The notes under the pieces were generated by a model that worked only from the letters and a program-made list of their open reading frames with translations, did not search any database and had not been told where the DNA came from. From Membranipora membranacea (Eukaryota > Bryozoa > Gymnolaemata > Cheilostomatida > Membraniporidae), in assembly GCA_914767715.1 (NCBI GenBank), contig OU612065.1, forward strand, positions 20,710,001 to 20,774,000: a DNA stretch of 64,000 nt, written 5' to 3'. Shown one piece after another: positions 12,254-25,340 of this stretch; within the stretch, counting starts at the first letter, position 1, and each line of letters starts with the position of its first letter. The position numbers and the translations under genes were made by a program.

Positions 12254-13042
12254 AACCATGATTATCAGTCACTCTAGCAGTGATAGATTACTTAGCTAAC
12301 CGCAACACGCTCAATTACGCTTTGCATTTTGCAAGAGCATTTCGAAATACAGGGTTGACGATATGATGGCGCAATAGAATGACAGATTAGAATCTATGAT
12401 AAGAATATTGTTCACTCATGAATGACCACAAATTTGTGATGCGATGATGTGATGGTGATAGATAATAGCACACTGCTGGTAGCATGAACCAAGGAGCCAA
12501 CTGCTCCAGTAAGCATCATACCAGAGATCTAAAGTCTCTGATCATACTGCGAATTTGTATGGAAGATCAATTATTAAAAGAAATCCTTATGACTGCTTTG
12601 AAAGAAAAAACATCATATACTTAGAACCCAAGCTGACGCTTGTTCAACAGTTTTCAGAATATTTTTCTCATTCATTCAAAACAGATTTCATTGTCATCCC
12701 TTTCCTCAAAAATACCAGGTGCTTGAAAAGTCAGCAACAAACAAAACGAGAAGGCTGAGGCTATATTGGTGAACACTGACTACTATCAGCTAATTGAACA
12801 ACACAGACTTGCAAGCAAAGAATTGACAGAACAAAGCAAACTGACAACTACGTTACATAGTTGATCACCATGATACACTCTCTGGTCTACTGTTTATGTT
12901 TAACCTTCCTGATAGTAGTAAGTTAGAGCATAATCTTTAATTGTTTTCCATACAAAAAAACATGATCAAAGAGGGTACAAAAACTCTTAATATTGTCATT
13001 TCAACCCTCTAGGCCTCAGTTTCTCGTCGGTTGGTTACAGCT
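12254..13042. other. Intergenic between tRNA-Cys and the MFS transporter
   Basis: No coding exon is recognised. A plus-strand ATG at 12871 opens a short hydrophobic frame, but the downstream segments it would need are antisense to the transporter's last exon. Confidence 0.5.
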
Positions 13043-16000
13043 TTACAGTGGACGGGGTATGTAGTTTGTAGTATGAAGCTTATCACTGACTACACATTCT
13101 TCAACCCTGTAGATTTTGGGAGTTCTCAGGCTTCTGATAGCTGACGGTAGCAAAAGGAATGAAGCGAATATCATTATACTTCCAGCAAAGTAAAGTCCGG
13201 CATTGATATCAACCTCCACCTGAAGATATGTTACAAAATATTGAGTTTTAGGATGTTAGGAAATTATTTTATTGTAGTGTAGTGTTAGTTGAATTTGTGG
13301 GTCCTGCCACCTGTGTCATGCATTCTACTTTGATCTATCAAGATAGAACTCCTGAGCTATGAAAGTTCTCAAATTTCAGCCAATAGAAATGCAACACGAT
13401 GTCAAATAAGTTACACAAACTAAAGGAGAGTTGTCTCTTCTTGCTAAGAGACAAGACAACAAGCTGAGGACAATAAATTCATCAATAATCACATTCTCTT
13501 TTGCAAGAATTTTCTTGTCCCAAGGGCTTAGACCAACAAATTTATGTTATGTTATAGGGTTCTCACATTGGCTGATGTTGTTGAAAAGAGTGTTTTGTGT
13601 TCAAATTACTTTAGGTTTAAGATTGAATTGAGTACTTGTAAACATCTGTCACAAAAAGATAAGTTTTTTCACTTCGCCAGCAGACAAGGTTTTTTTCTGT
13701 CAAAACAGCATGGAGTGGCAGAAACTTTGCTTATATTTGTCAATGCTCTTTCTGTCCTAGCTGTAGTGAGTGCCAGACATAAAAACTTTTCTGTCAAAAC
13801 AGCATAGATTGGCAAACATTTTGCTTATATTTGACAATGCTAGCTGTAGTAGCAAGGATAAATCTCACTTTGAATACATATAATTCCAGCTCAACACATT
13901 GGACTCTTATAACCTCTGGAGCTGCACTGCATTATCAGCCGCCTACTTTTGGCTGTTGATGAGGTCAAGTCAAAGTTGAAGCTTTGATAACGAGCTCATC
14001 TTTCTAGAATATTGCCTGATTACCTGTGATATAAGGAGATATGGTTGCCCCGCAGCCATCAAACAGTGTCTCGATCATAAACATGAACGGAGCTTTATCA
14101 GGTGACGTCACTTCGATACAGCATCCGTACATAGCACTACTGAATAGTGTCTGGAACACTCCAATCAAACCCATCAGCACATAGAATGTTACTACAATGA
14201 AAAAATTATCGATCAAATAGGGCAACGATATGCCATGATTTCTATACACTAGTTTACATGGTTGCTTGTATGGTTTCCATATAGTTGAGGTTGAGGTTAA
14301 ACTGTATTCATATATCGTATCGTTTTTTGGTGGAATGTCAAATTGTGCCTGGTTATGAATTGCAATGTATGTATGCTATGTATAAGATATATTTAGGACC
14401 GTGGGTCAACTAAATACTACTATTAATTATTCCTGATTGGGAACTGTCAATTGCCCCCTAAATCTGTGTTGCCCTACTTACCTTTATCGGGGTGTGACAT
14501 CAGAGAAAACACAGTTACTGCTTGTAGCGTGGCACTCGATACGTACAAACAGAGAGAGCTTAAAGTTGTGAATCGTGACACCCCAATGAAGACTATACCG
14601 GATAATAGTCGAGTCGCTCCCATAATCGTGATGGCTATCAAAGAATCCAGGAAACCCAACATGAACTTCTTCTTAAATAAGCCACAAATGACTTTCAAAG
14701 ACCCAATAATCTAAGCTATGCGCCATTTGAAGCAGACAGTTTGCATTTCAGATAGAATTTCACTATCTCTTTATGATAAATTTAATAAATTTAAAACTCA
14801 CTTTTTATTGGACGTATATGGGTATATTTTGACAACTGAAACGCTTTTGTATTCTTTAGGGAAATATAATTATAAAGTACTGTTAGTAGTCATGACTGAA
14901 GTGTATTAAAGTTTTGTTGGAGTTGCGTACTACTGTTCTTTCCTGGAAACTCCGATCATTTGCAAGAACACAATCTCCTGGCTACGATAAAGCCAAGGTT
15001 CCTGTCTAGACCCTATTGTCTGTATTTTGAGTTGCTTCCCCTCTACCGATAAGTCGTCTGCAAGAGGCTTTTGCCGGCGTCTTACCCGTAGATCAGGACC
15101 AATTCCTAATGCGGACAAACTAAGTTTTGCTATTACCTGTGGTGTAATCATCCTCAGATAGACCGAGACCATATGCGGCAAAATCAGCAAGATTTCCCAT
15201 ATATGCCACATATCCTGCATAGGTGAGGAACACCCCTAGTAAGTAATTCATCGCCTGTCAAAATACTTTGGATTTACAATTCTAGGTACGTCTGTATTCA
15301 TAAAAAGAAGCTGTGAGAGACCGAAGAAAACAGGGTTGAACGCTGAGAAAATGGGTTGATCAGACGCTGTTTTGGCCAGGAACAAAGCTGTCTAAGAGCT
15401 CGAACATTGTAAAACAGGATAGTCATTGAAGCTTTTGTTCCTTAGGTTACTCACCATTTTGTACTCGGGTGCTTTTGCAACTATGGAACACAGGGTCATC
15501 TTCTGCTTTACGCCGCTCACAGGTTCTTCTGCTGAGGTTTCAGATTTAGTGTCACAAGGTTTATCACCTGTATCATTCTCCTAAAATAGATCTTATTATA
15601 TCAACTGTTACACTGTGGCACTATTCAGGGCTCCTAACCAAGGGTTTCTGAATTATTTTCCTTGCTCCAGTGGGTCAATCCTTGGAAGGATGCAGCCAAA
15701 AAATGAACTGTCATCAAAACAATTTCTAAAGCAAAACTAGCAAAATAAACGCTCTGGCTTTGTTTAATTAATTAGCTACTGTAGATACCTAGTTTTGCTG
15801 CCTCACAGCCCATATGAGGTGTTATCCTTCAGATGAATACCTTTAATGTTTGGGTAAATATGTCTCACCTGTGAATTCGGTTCCGTTGAAATTTTGGTTC
15901 CAGCATCTGAATCTGTCAGTTGTTCATTCTTAACTTGCAGGTCCATCGAGGATTGAGTGTGAAAGATACCTTGTTTTCCTCCTTGATACAAAAAAGGAAA

Positions 16001-18153
16001 CTTATACTTGCTGCATTACACAAGCATACTTCGCAAAATCACTTTTTTAATTCTTTTTCTTCTCTGATTTCAGCAAGGTTCATTTTTCTTCATATTTAAT
16101 CAGCCGTCTCAAAAGATAAGTCCTATATGTACCCAAGATTGCAAGTTTAAATACCCCGTGGACACTGTCTTAGCCCTCGTATTGTATTGAGACCATTGGA
16201 TTGTCATATTATGTTCAGGTTTGGTTTTTAGGTCCATTATAAAGCTCTTTTAGGCACTGTTATCATTGTCACTGATTACAGGGGCCATGTTCTTAATTTG
16301 CATGAGAGGATAACTGCTTGTTGGTAGGTACCTTGAAATTTAAGGCTGAGTCGTCTGCTACTTGCACCTGCTGCTTTTTCATCATCTCTTTTTCTTAGAT
16401 CTGACTGTCTGTGTATGATTGCTGCTAGTGCTATTATGTTTAGTAACATCATTCCTCCGGAAGTAAAAAAACAACCTCTGAATCCAATCCCTGCTATCAT
16501 CGCCTCTATAAAAATACAAAGTTTTTTTGACACCTAGAGCTCATTTTTTCTTGAGTAATGTGACAAGGCTCAGTTATTTAATAATACAGTGTCAGTACTG
16601 TGTTATAGATTGGAAGTTTTACTAACTTTGACCTTGCGGTTGAGCCTAATATTTTGTAATTATCATTAGGGTAAGAAAAAATAGTATTTAAGTTTTACCT
16701 GCTCTACATTAGCAAAAGGGCTGAAAGTCTATGACAACAGTGATATTAGGTGATGTGTTGGCTCTGATTTTATATGTACCCTTCAGCCAATCAGATCAGA
16801 GCCACCACATTGGCTACAGTGATATGTGACAACCTCCAGTTGTTCATACTGTGAGAATAATTAAAATGCCTACTTATCATTTGAGGCGAAGCCAAAACTC
16901 CAAGGCTGAAACTCGTCGACATGGCAACATATGGAGCTAACTGATGGCCTGTGAAATAGTCAGCTACGGAATTGTAACATCCTGCAAAAAGGCATGCTCC
17001 TCCTAGACCTGTATAGAAAGAGATTTTACAGAAATCATTAAAAGGTTGATCCCCCAGTATGCAGACTACAAAGAATGATAATAGACGCGTGCACAAAAAA
17101 TATAAAAATTATTGTAATCCTTTCAAAAAATCTTATGCATGTATATTACTCAGCATTTTGCTGTGAGAAAAAAACTCAAAACATTTTACATTTGGCATCT
17201 GTAAATAAATAATAAATGTGTTAATTTTTGTAATGACTTACCGCTAAGGACTCCGTTAGCTAGTAAAGCTTGCCAGGCTGTTACAGAAAATGCAGTACAG
17301 ACCATCCCGACGCATGCTAAGATGCCTCCTAACGCCTGGATCTTCCCCGCTCCTAACTTTCTGCACAAAAGCATTGCTGGAAAACCTGCCAGCCCAACAA
17401 ATATTTTCATTAGAATAAGGTTTGTAAATTTCAACTGAATGGGCGAAGTTTAGAACCCACACAACTTTACTCAGTATCTATTTATTTATTTGTTTTATAT
17501 ATTGGATGTAAGTATGTACCTTATTTCGAGGTATGATCAAACACATGCAGTCCAAACAAAAAGTTATTAGGATTAATTATTGAGTGTGAAATTTAATGAA
17601 TGTGCTAAATTTGAAACCGACATTATTCGTAAATGTAATATCTCGGGACTGACGTGTATGCTGTACAGGTAAATTTGGTTGTCAGCAATAAGCACCAGAC
17701 TTTGAGCGTGCATGGCTGGTATTGAACTCAGCAATTAAAAACTTAATTTGTTGCTTGCAAGGCAGGCATTTAAACTGATTGTTCACATTTGGACACTTAA
17801 AACTTAGCTAATACTGAACAAAATTTCTGTCTGCTGGGTCAAATGAGGTGAGAATCCTTCCAAAAAAGCTTCCATGTTTCAGAATAACACATCTTGATTT
17901 GACCTTCTGGACTATTAAACACAAGATGTGTCAACTTACACATAACATACGACAGAGAAGTCTGGAGAGATGGGATCACAGAGGAGAGTTTCCGATCACT
18001 GAATTTCTCCTCGTAGTATATGGACAGCACAGGAAGCGTGCCGTTCATAAAGGCAGCACGGAGAAAGTTGGTAGTACATCCGGATACTAAAATCATCCAT
18101 CTGTAACAAGAGGTCCTCTGGAACTCTGAGGATATAAACCTTCCAGAACCCAT
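13043..18153 (-). CDS. MFS transporter, monocarboxylate transporter (SLC16)-like
   Basis: Recognised exons: 18153-17940, 17385-17242, 17008-16874, 16505-16332, 15981-15869, 15580-15455, 15254-15137, 14710-14482, 14191-14024, 13219-13043. They encode about 530 residues with repeated hydrophobic spans in two halves. A long hydrophilic central loop (exons 5-6, rich in Ser, Thr, Glu, Lys) lies between them, as in 12-span monocarboxylate porters. Family-like segments are SIYYEEKFSD after span 1, GVLSGLGGACLF near spans 3-4, and FYVLMGLIGVFQTLFS near spans 9-10. Phases agree for exons 1-7, but junctions 7/8 and 9/10 do not keep frame, so each probably hides a microexon of length 2 mod 3 or a misplaced site. 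The exon 3 donor (GTAGGC) is weak. The start ATG at 18151-18153 is tentative. The substrate is unknown. Confidence 0.8.
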
Positions 18154-19316
18154 GGCTGAATTGATCAAGAATGATTGCGTGAGGAGTTATAGCCTCTAAT
18201 GAACAGAATTAAAGATGATATAATAACTAAATTGACAGGCTATCGTATTTTTGTCAGAAAGCAAAGCAATTCTTAAAATCTGGTCTGAACAGGCTGGGCT
18301 CTTTAAGGGATCAAGTATGTCTTTAAGTGATATTGAATAACAAAACTAAAACTTGAACCTCTAGTCGGTCTGCAGTTGGCTATTTAGTTTATATTCTATT
18401 ATTATTGTTATAAAAGTTATTATGCATAACAATGAAACAACTAAATAGCATCAGGGAGCAGCCACCTTTCAGCTGCTTTCGAGAAGGTAAGAGTACCATT
18501 GAACAGGTATATCACTCAATGCTCTGTTCATTCCAGCATGATGTACTTTGATTTTGACCTCTTTTAAATTGTCCGTTTGGCTTTAGGGATGTTCAAGATC
18601 CACCCCTCACCCCTTGTGAGCTGCTCTGTTCTGCATTTTGGTACACAGTATAGGGAAGAGTTAGAGAATATTGAGTTATTGGAGTTAGTGGAAATGTTTG
18701 ATTAGATGACCTGACCGTATTCTAATGAAGGATTAAGCTCAACAAGCTTATTTTCACCCCCAACCCCTCTTAAGAAGGGATTCACAATGTAATATCGGTC
18801 AGTTTTGTAGGAAAAAAAGTACCTTCATGCTTCTTTGCATCCCACTCCCGCTTTTGATTTATATGACGAAAATGGAAGCAAATGTACTGGTCGTCTATAT
18901 CATAAGTCTCATTACAGGAATAGAAAGTGTAATTGTAAAAGAGCATCATAGAATGCATGTAATGCTAACAGAAGAAGCCTTAGCTTTGAGAGTACTATAT
19001 ATAATCAATATATATTATAAATAGAAATTGAGATGAGATGGCACCAAACGGGTCGGCACATACTGGAAAGAGGTTTGTTTCTGAGAGAGGACGGTGCATA
19101 AATATGGCAGTTTGTTTGAGTCATCATAGGAATCTGAATGTCCTCCACAGTAACATAAGTATCATCACTCCAAATTGTTTAGCGACACAGGAATGTTGGA
19201 CAATTTAGGCCATAGATAGCATCTGAAGCAAAGTTGCTTCCACTTGACTTTTACAACTCCTGAGATATTTTAAAGGAGTAACCACGTTCAACTGAAACAA
19301 ATCTGTGTTTGCTGTG
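18154..19316. other. Intergenic between the transporter and gene C
   Basis: No coding exon, RNA gene or clear repeat is recognised. The two genes are in the same direction, so this should hold the transporter's promoter and gene C's 3' UTR. Confidence 0.4.
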
Positions 19317-22300
19317 TTAGGTAGGCTTTTGAGTGTTGAGGAAATGCACTATATCATTCATCGCAGCCTCGTAGTGGGTAGGCGCAGTTGCCTTACCTCC
19401 ATCACTGAAAAGAAAAACAGAGCAGCTGAAATGGATCAGATATACATTGTTCAAACATATAAAGTTGTCCACTCTTGTTTTAGGGGCACACAACTTTGTT
19501 ATAATGAAAAATAATTCATTTTTATCACCGTCAACAGAGAGGGTATCCCATCCTCCTGATCACAGTCATCAACAAAGAGTAGCCAATGTGTTGGATCTTC
19601 TTCTTCCACCAACCAATCAGAGCCAACATATTGGCTAACAAAGAGGGTCGCAAACATATACAAATCGACAGAGGAAATAGATTTAGAGGCCAAAGAAATT
19701 TGTTAACAGTAAGGGAGGGGGAGGGACCACACCCGCGTACTCACTTGAAGAATCCATGATATGCCCCTTTATATATTTTGAGTTCACTGGACACTCCCTC
19801 TTGTTGAAGTCTGTTATAATAAAGTACTGCCTCGTCATGAACCACGTCGACCTCAGCTGATAATAACAATGTCGGTGCTAAATCCGCCAAATTTTCTCTA
19901 AATAAAACCGAAATTCTCGGATCAAACACTTGCTGCATCTGAAAACATAAAACCAATAGACAATGGTTGGATGATTGGGTGATCATAACACGACAGGTGT
20001 ATGTGCAAATGTGAACTGTGATCTCCAGTAAGTTGTGTAGCGCATAGGTTAAAATGCATTCGAAATGAAACCAATACTTAAATTTAAAATTCTGTCTACT
20101 ACCTAAGAAAAACTCTCTTGTAACTGTCTGTTCTCAGTAAATTTCGAGCTTATGATGTGCCTCACCTTTTTGTTTAATCTTTCATCACATTTTTCAGGGA
20201 AATTGATCCCCGGAAGATATTTTGAGAAAATCTCTTCACTCCTTTTATCTCGACACACATATCGGTTTTCACGGACAGCCATCCAATTTTCACGATAAGA
20301 AATGCCAAATAAAGAAACAATAAACTTTGCCATCAGGTCCCTTGTCAGAATAATTGTCTAAAAGAAAATAATTCCAGTTCTGTATGAAATAAAATGAAAT
20401 TAAATATGGCAGTTATATACAGACTCTGTAACCGATGATGTGACCAAATCCTGTTTTATTTCAATTTTTTTTCTAACCAACGTACTGAAGTCTTTTTATC
20501 AATTTATGTCAAATCAGATCCACTATATACATTCTCATTCGTTGCAAATGTATTTTGATCGATAATAAAGTACTCATCAATCAATCAATCAATAAACATA
20601 TCACATTACTCCTTGATCATCATGACTATAGAATATACAATATCTATGGATGAGCTTAGCTTTTGTGTTTCAGTATGTCACAAATATAAGAAACAACCAG
20701 GTGTGCTCCAGATGCCAAAAAAACAGAGAGCAATCTGTAGTATTAATTGCAACCAATTTCTCGCTGCCCATGCCTCAGGATGTGTAAAGACTTACATATG
20801 GGAGTTAAGCAAAAACTACAGCATGATCATCACCCTGTTCTAAGTGATTGTTTATTAGATTTACGTTGTTTATTGCAATATGTTTAAGTTGTCAACCAAG
20901 ATATTAATTGGTGAAATAAAGTTGAAAAATAATTTATATTTGAGTTATAGGTACGCAATTGTATACTTCTGTACTGGTGTACCTCATAACAATTTTGTTG
21001 TAGCTTGTATATAGGTATGTGAAGCATGCTCATTGACAAATCCATTCTTCACTTTACTATACTGCGGTTTACCAACACAACAAATGTAACGTAAATCAAT
21101 ACAACGCAATGTAATGCAATGCAATGTAATGTAATGTAATACAAAGCAACGCAATTCAGTACAACACAATGCAACATAGTACAGTACAATACAAGGACTC
21201 ACATAACCGTATGAAGGCAGAGCGGTGGTAGCAACTTGAATAACAGGATATATAAGAATGGCACCACTCAGTTTGCGCTGTTCTTTAGCTAACTCTCCGT
21301 TAACCGCTGCAGCAAAATTACCTCCTGCGCTATCACCTGAACATCAGGGAAATGATACAATAGGTTAAGAATACGAAAGAGTAAAAATAATTGAGATTTT
21401 AGCAGTGCTTGGTTTGACACTAGATTGCCAACATGCCCCACAGTTATTGAATGATTAAGTTTCACTGTTAATATATATTATCCGAAAATCAAACTTCTTG
21501 CTCATATTTTTGTTAGATGTTAGCAAAAACATTTAAATACTTATTATAGTATTAATTACCTGCAGTATAAATCAGTTCAGATCTGATTCCGTATTTGCCA
21601 AGATTCCCCATGACATTTTTGGTCACTGCAATACAGTCGTTAAGACCTTCAGGGAATGGGTGTTCAGGGGCCAGTTTATAGCTGAAAAAATGCAAAGATA
21701 CGTGGTATAAATAAATAGACTAGAACCACATGAAAAGTACATATGAAATGGCAATGCAGATACGTAAAACAAAACATTAAACACAATTGGAGATTGCAAA
21801 ATGCAGAGAGTGACTCTTCTAGAACAACAGTGGGATATTGCACATGTTTAGTATCGGTGCGCCTTGATACCAAACATTTGCAATATCCCTCCGCAACCAC
21901 AGAGGGAACAAATGTGTTCCATCTCAGCACAGGGTCACAAGAGCTTAAACCAATCTTACTTTATTTTATCCAACCATAAAGTTTACCCCCCCCCCGTGCA
22001 AGGTGAATCTTGTTGGATCACAGTGTTCCACCAGTGTTACTATTATTGAGTTTACCAGGGATTAATTAGCCTTATCTAAAAGGCTTTTGAGATAAAGCTC
22101 AGGTATAAATTTATGTAATCTAAATTCAGGTGGGTTACGACAGTCCTACAGCTCAAGTTAACTTTTCACATACTCGACAGAGACGATCACAGCATTAGTT
22201 CTGTTGCTCATGTCTGCAACTGTTGGATGGACTGCGTCTAAAATACAGATACAATTGAATGATGAGCTTTTTTGGAAGTTGTTTGTGCTGCATTGCATTC

Positions 22301-23933
22301 AGAAGTTTTTACGTAAGCCGTCAATGCAGAGAGAGTTATCCCCTCAATAGTACAAGTGGTGTCCTATACCCTTGTCCTCTGGAATTCTGGTTATTTGTTA
22401 TATCAAAAAGGCAGAGGGGGATCTTTTTACAACATGTGGGTGTGCAAACACGCAGTGAACCTCCAGTATTTTTAGTACCATTCAGCAATGACCTGAATAG
22501 GATGAATGGCGTGCAATTAATAAATCTGGAATGACTGTCGTAAGATTGCAAGTCGGTACCCTTATACATAAGACCAACCTGATGAGAAAATGTTCCAATC
22601 GCCCTAAGATTTTTAGAAGTGAGTTTCCTAATCTAGTCTATGATGTGATCACCACTGCGATATATTCATACTGCAATCAGGGTGCGTTTGAAGCTCACAT
22701 GGCAAAACGTAGTAATCCAGGCCCAAAAGTGGGCCTTTCACTTACTGAGAGAACCTGAAACAAAACCTCCCCCATGGAAGTATACTATCATGGCTGAGTT
22801 ATCATTCCTGTTGGCTGGGGTGTAAATTCTCACAGGAACTCCGACGATGACATCATTGTAGGACTAGAGAAGAAAACAATATCAGGTGTCAGGATGTCAA
22901 AGTTAGACCTCACACCATTATACAGTGAAACCATCGACTAATACTAATACTAACACTAACACTAACACTAACACTAACACTAACACTAACACTAACACTA
23001 ACACTAACACTAACACTAACACTAACACTAACACTAACACTAACACTAACACTAACACTAACACTAACACTAACACTAACACTAACACTAACACTAACAC
23101 TAACACTAACACTAACACTAACACTAACACTAACACTAACACTAACACTAACACTAATACGTATATGGTGGTACACTAGCGGGAGAATATAAGGTTGGAC
23201 GTTGGTCTAGCTGATGCAAACAATTATACAATAATTAACCATTAGCCAGCTTTGTTATGATGTGAATGGTATCCTTACCGTAACATGGGAATTGTTGTAC
23301 ACAAGTTTTGGCTCTGGCAACATATTTAGCACATCTATATAAGAATAACCTCCATAATCTTCCAACAAGCCAAGCTGGAATTCACAAAAGTAAACATCAT
23401 TCACTTAACAATAACACACTAGATCAAGAGCCCAATTGGGTTTAGCTGGTGTTTGTGTGAAACTCTTTGTTTACGAGGTCATATATATGGGCAGGCCACA
23501 TGAGCTGAAACACAAAATGTGCAAAATAAACATGTTGGCCCATCTAGTGGCTTGTAGTTTTGCCATGAGACCACAACGACCAACTTTCCAAAGGGACTTA
23601 TTGCCTCTGCGTAACACAGCAAGAAACTGCTTCTAGCATCTTAATAGATGCTGGCAATGATGTACAACGGATTCACCAAAAAGGTGCATCAAAATGCTTT
23701 GCGCGGTGTAACATCGAGGTCAGACAGTTCATCGTATTTGCATGCAGCTAAAGTTGTTCTCAGCAAATATGTTGAAGCATGATGAGAAAACTTACCGTTT
23801 TCAGTATTGCAGAGAATATGGCATTGAGAATAACAACACCAGCCCGGTGTTCAGTAACTTTCGGGGGCACTAGGCTATCTAGGTACCAACCAAAGATTGC
23901 TAGTAATACCCCGCCGGCCAGAAGAAACTTCAT
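19317..23933 (-). CDS. AADAC-like serine hydrolase, gene C (9 exons, 381 aa)
   Basis: Exons: 23933-23796, 23374-23279, 22863-22746, 22237-22174, 21681-21560, 21336-21203, 20357-20166, 19938-19745, 19404-19317. They total 1146 nt in frame. The exon structure is that of genes A and B, with exons 6 and 7 one codon shorter and the last exon longer, ending NDIVHFLNTQKPT. The protein is clearly more diverged than A is from B. The N-terminal anchor, HGGG, GDSAGG (Ser182), Asp319 in EVDVVHDE and His349 in YHGFF are all present, so activity is expected. VDYKLAPEHPFPEG is a classic family segment. Intron 2 carries a TTAGTG hexamer array, and the exon 6 donor adjoins a degenerate CAAT-rich microsatellite. 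Confidence 0.9.
21085..21195. repeat. Degenerate pentamer microsatellite (variants of GCAAT/GTAAT)
   Basis: About 110 bp of imperfect five-base units such as gcaat, gtaat, acaat and gcaac end next to the exon 6 donor of gene C (21202). Confidence 0.7.
22938..23160. repeat. Hexamer satellite (CACTAA)n = (TTAGTG)n
   Basis: About 35 nearly perfect tandem units of CACTAA, flanked at both ends by ATACTAAT-type variants, lie in intron 2 of gene C. The unit differs by one base from the animal telomere repeat TTAGGG. The long open frames across it (Thr-Asn, Ser-Val or Leu-Val repeats) are simple translations of the array, not genes. Confidence 0.97.
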
Positions 23934-24468
23934 CTTTGTCAGACCAGCTTATGTGCCCTAACCCTGTTGTAATTGTGTCCTTGTCTTCTTTCAACGGCAG
24001 AGTTTGCTACAATGACATAGTACTTTTGACTACAGTACTGCACAATTTCTTGCACTAACTGTATCACACTCTTCCCTTCAAGCAGTACTTATAGCCTTCT
24101 GAATAATTGTATAATAATAACCAGTCACGGTGGTGCAACTGCTCGTTCCCTCTGTAGTTAGATGGCATCATCCATCATCCGTCATCTGTCATCCGTCAAG
24201 CTTGTCACCAAAAATCATTTGTCACATAAACATGGCAAAATGAGATATCACCAAGTGGAGGACTACTATGTACAAATAACAAGTATGCAACTACTGCTAT
24301 TTCAAGATATGGCATGACATAGCAATTATAACCTTTGGGTATGTCAACAGCTGGGCAATTATCGACTCCATTACTGAACTTAACTACGAGACAACAACTG
24401 TTATAACAATGGCTGTATTTAGTATCTTAGATAAATCTTACAATTGGTGGCTTGACAGACGAAAGACC
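23934..24468. promoter_or_regulatory. 5' flank of gene C
   Basis: Presumed promoter of gene C. A small imperfect repeat of catccatcatccgtcatc lies at about 24167-24200. No clear TATA box was found. Confidence 0.4.
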
Positions 24469-24803
24469 TTAAAGGGCAACCAAGGTTTCAAACAATTTCT
24501 AATCGATTGATAGCAGATTGCACCTTCTGAATAGGGAAAAAGAAAAAATCTAATTCGGATGATTATTCAGCCAGAATTCTTGTGAAACAATTCATCGATC
24601 AGGTACTCAAACTCAGCTAAAATAGAATACCACATAGCAGTTTCCTGTTCCTGTTATTATTTAGCTCTAAACTGAAGTGTTACCCAGCTTAGAGTCAGCA
24701 ACTATTTAGAGTTTTGCATTGCGTCATGCACAAAGCTGATGCTGCCTATCACATTATTTACTACCCACTAATGCATTGCTACGAAACCTTGGTTGCCCTT
24801 TAA
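24469..24803. mobile_element. TTAA MITE copy 1 (335 bp, internally deleted)
   Basis: The ends are inverted repeats of TTAAAGGGCAACCAAGGTTT. The interior matches copies 2-4 but lacks about 45 bp (the block containing ttggaacctcccc), leaving tatttagct joined directly to ctaaactgaag. There is no coding capacity. Confidence 0.85.
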
Positions 24804-24955
24804 TTACAAATTCTGGTGGAACCTCGCCATATTACTGAATGTTTTCATTGTCATTGAAAGTGTGTACATATATGCAAGTATTTTCATTGACCAATGCTAG
24901 TTACAAAAAGGAGCTAAAATTGACACAAAATTAAAAGTTGTTATTTCATATTGGC

Positions 24956-25340
24956 TTAAAGGGCAACCAAAGTTTCGCAGCAATGCATTAATGGGTAGCA
25001 AATAATGTGCTGGGCAGCATCAGCTTTGTGCATTACGCGATGCAAAACTCAAAGTAGTTGCTGACTCTAAGCTGGGTAACACTTCAGTTTAGGGGAGGTT
25101 CCAAGACTTTGTTGTAATAATTATAGAGCACAGGCTAAATAATAACAGGAACAGGAAACTGCTATGTGGTATTCTCTTTTAGCTGAGTTTGAGTACCTGA
25201 TGGATGAATTTTTTCACAAGTATTCTGACTGAATAATCATCAGAATTAGATTTTGTCTTTTTCCCCATGCAGAAGGTGCAATCTGCTATTAATCAATGGC
25301 CATCAATGAGAAGTTGTTTGAAACCTTGGTTGCCCTTTAA
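24956..25340 (+). mobile_element. TTAA MITE copy 2 (385 bp)
   Basis: A full-length copy with about 21-bp terminal inverted repeats beginning TTAAAGGGCAACC. It is in the same orientation as copy 4 and shares its right-hand TTAA with copy 3. Confidence 0.9.

Noticed and set aside
12871-13192. Possible three-exon gene for a small secreted peptide on the plus strand
   Set aside because: Its second and third segments are antisense to the last transporter exon, whose reading as a membrane span plus tail is far better supported, and one donor would be poor.
20613-20843. 76-residue plus-strand frame
   Set aside because: It is inside intron 6 of gene C, antisense, with no family resemblance.
22938-23160. 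CRISPR-like array
   Set aside because: The units are six bases with no spacers, and the genome is eukaryotic.
22910-23179. Open frames of Ser-Val, Leu-Val and Thr-Asn repeats on both strands
   Set aside because: They are translations of the hexamer array in an intron; a six-base repeat without stop codons is open in many frames.
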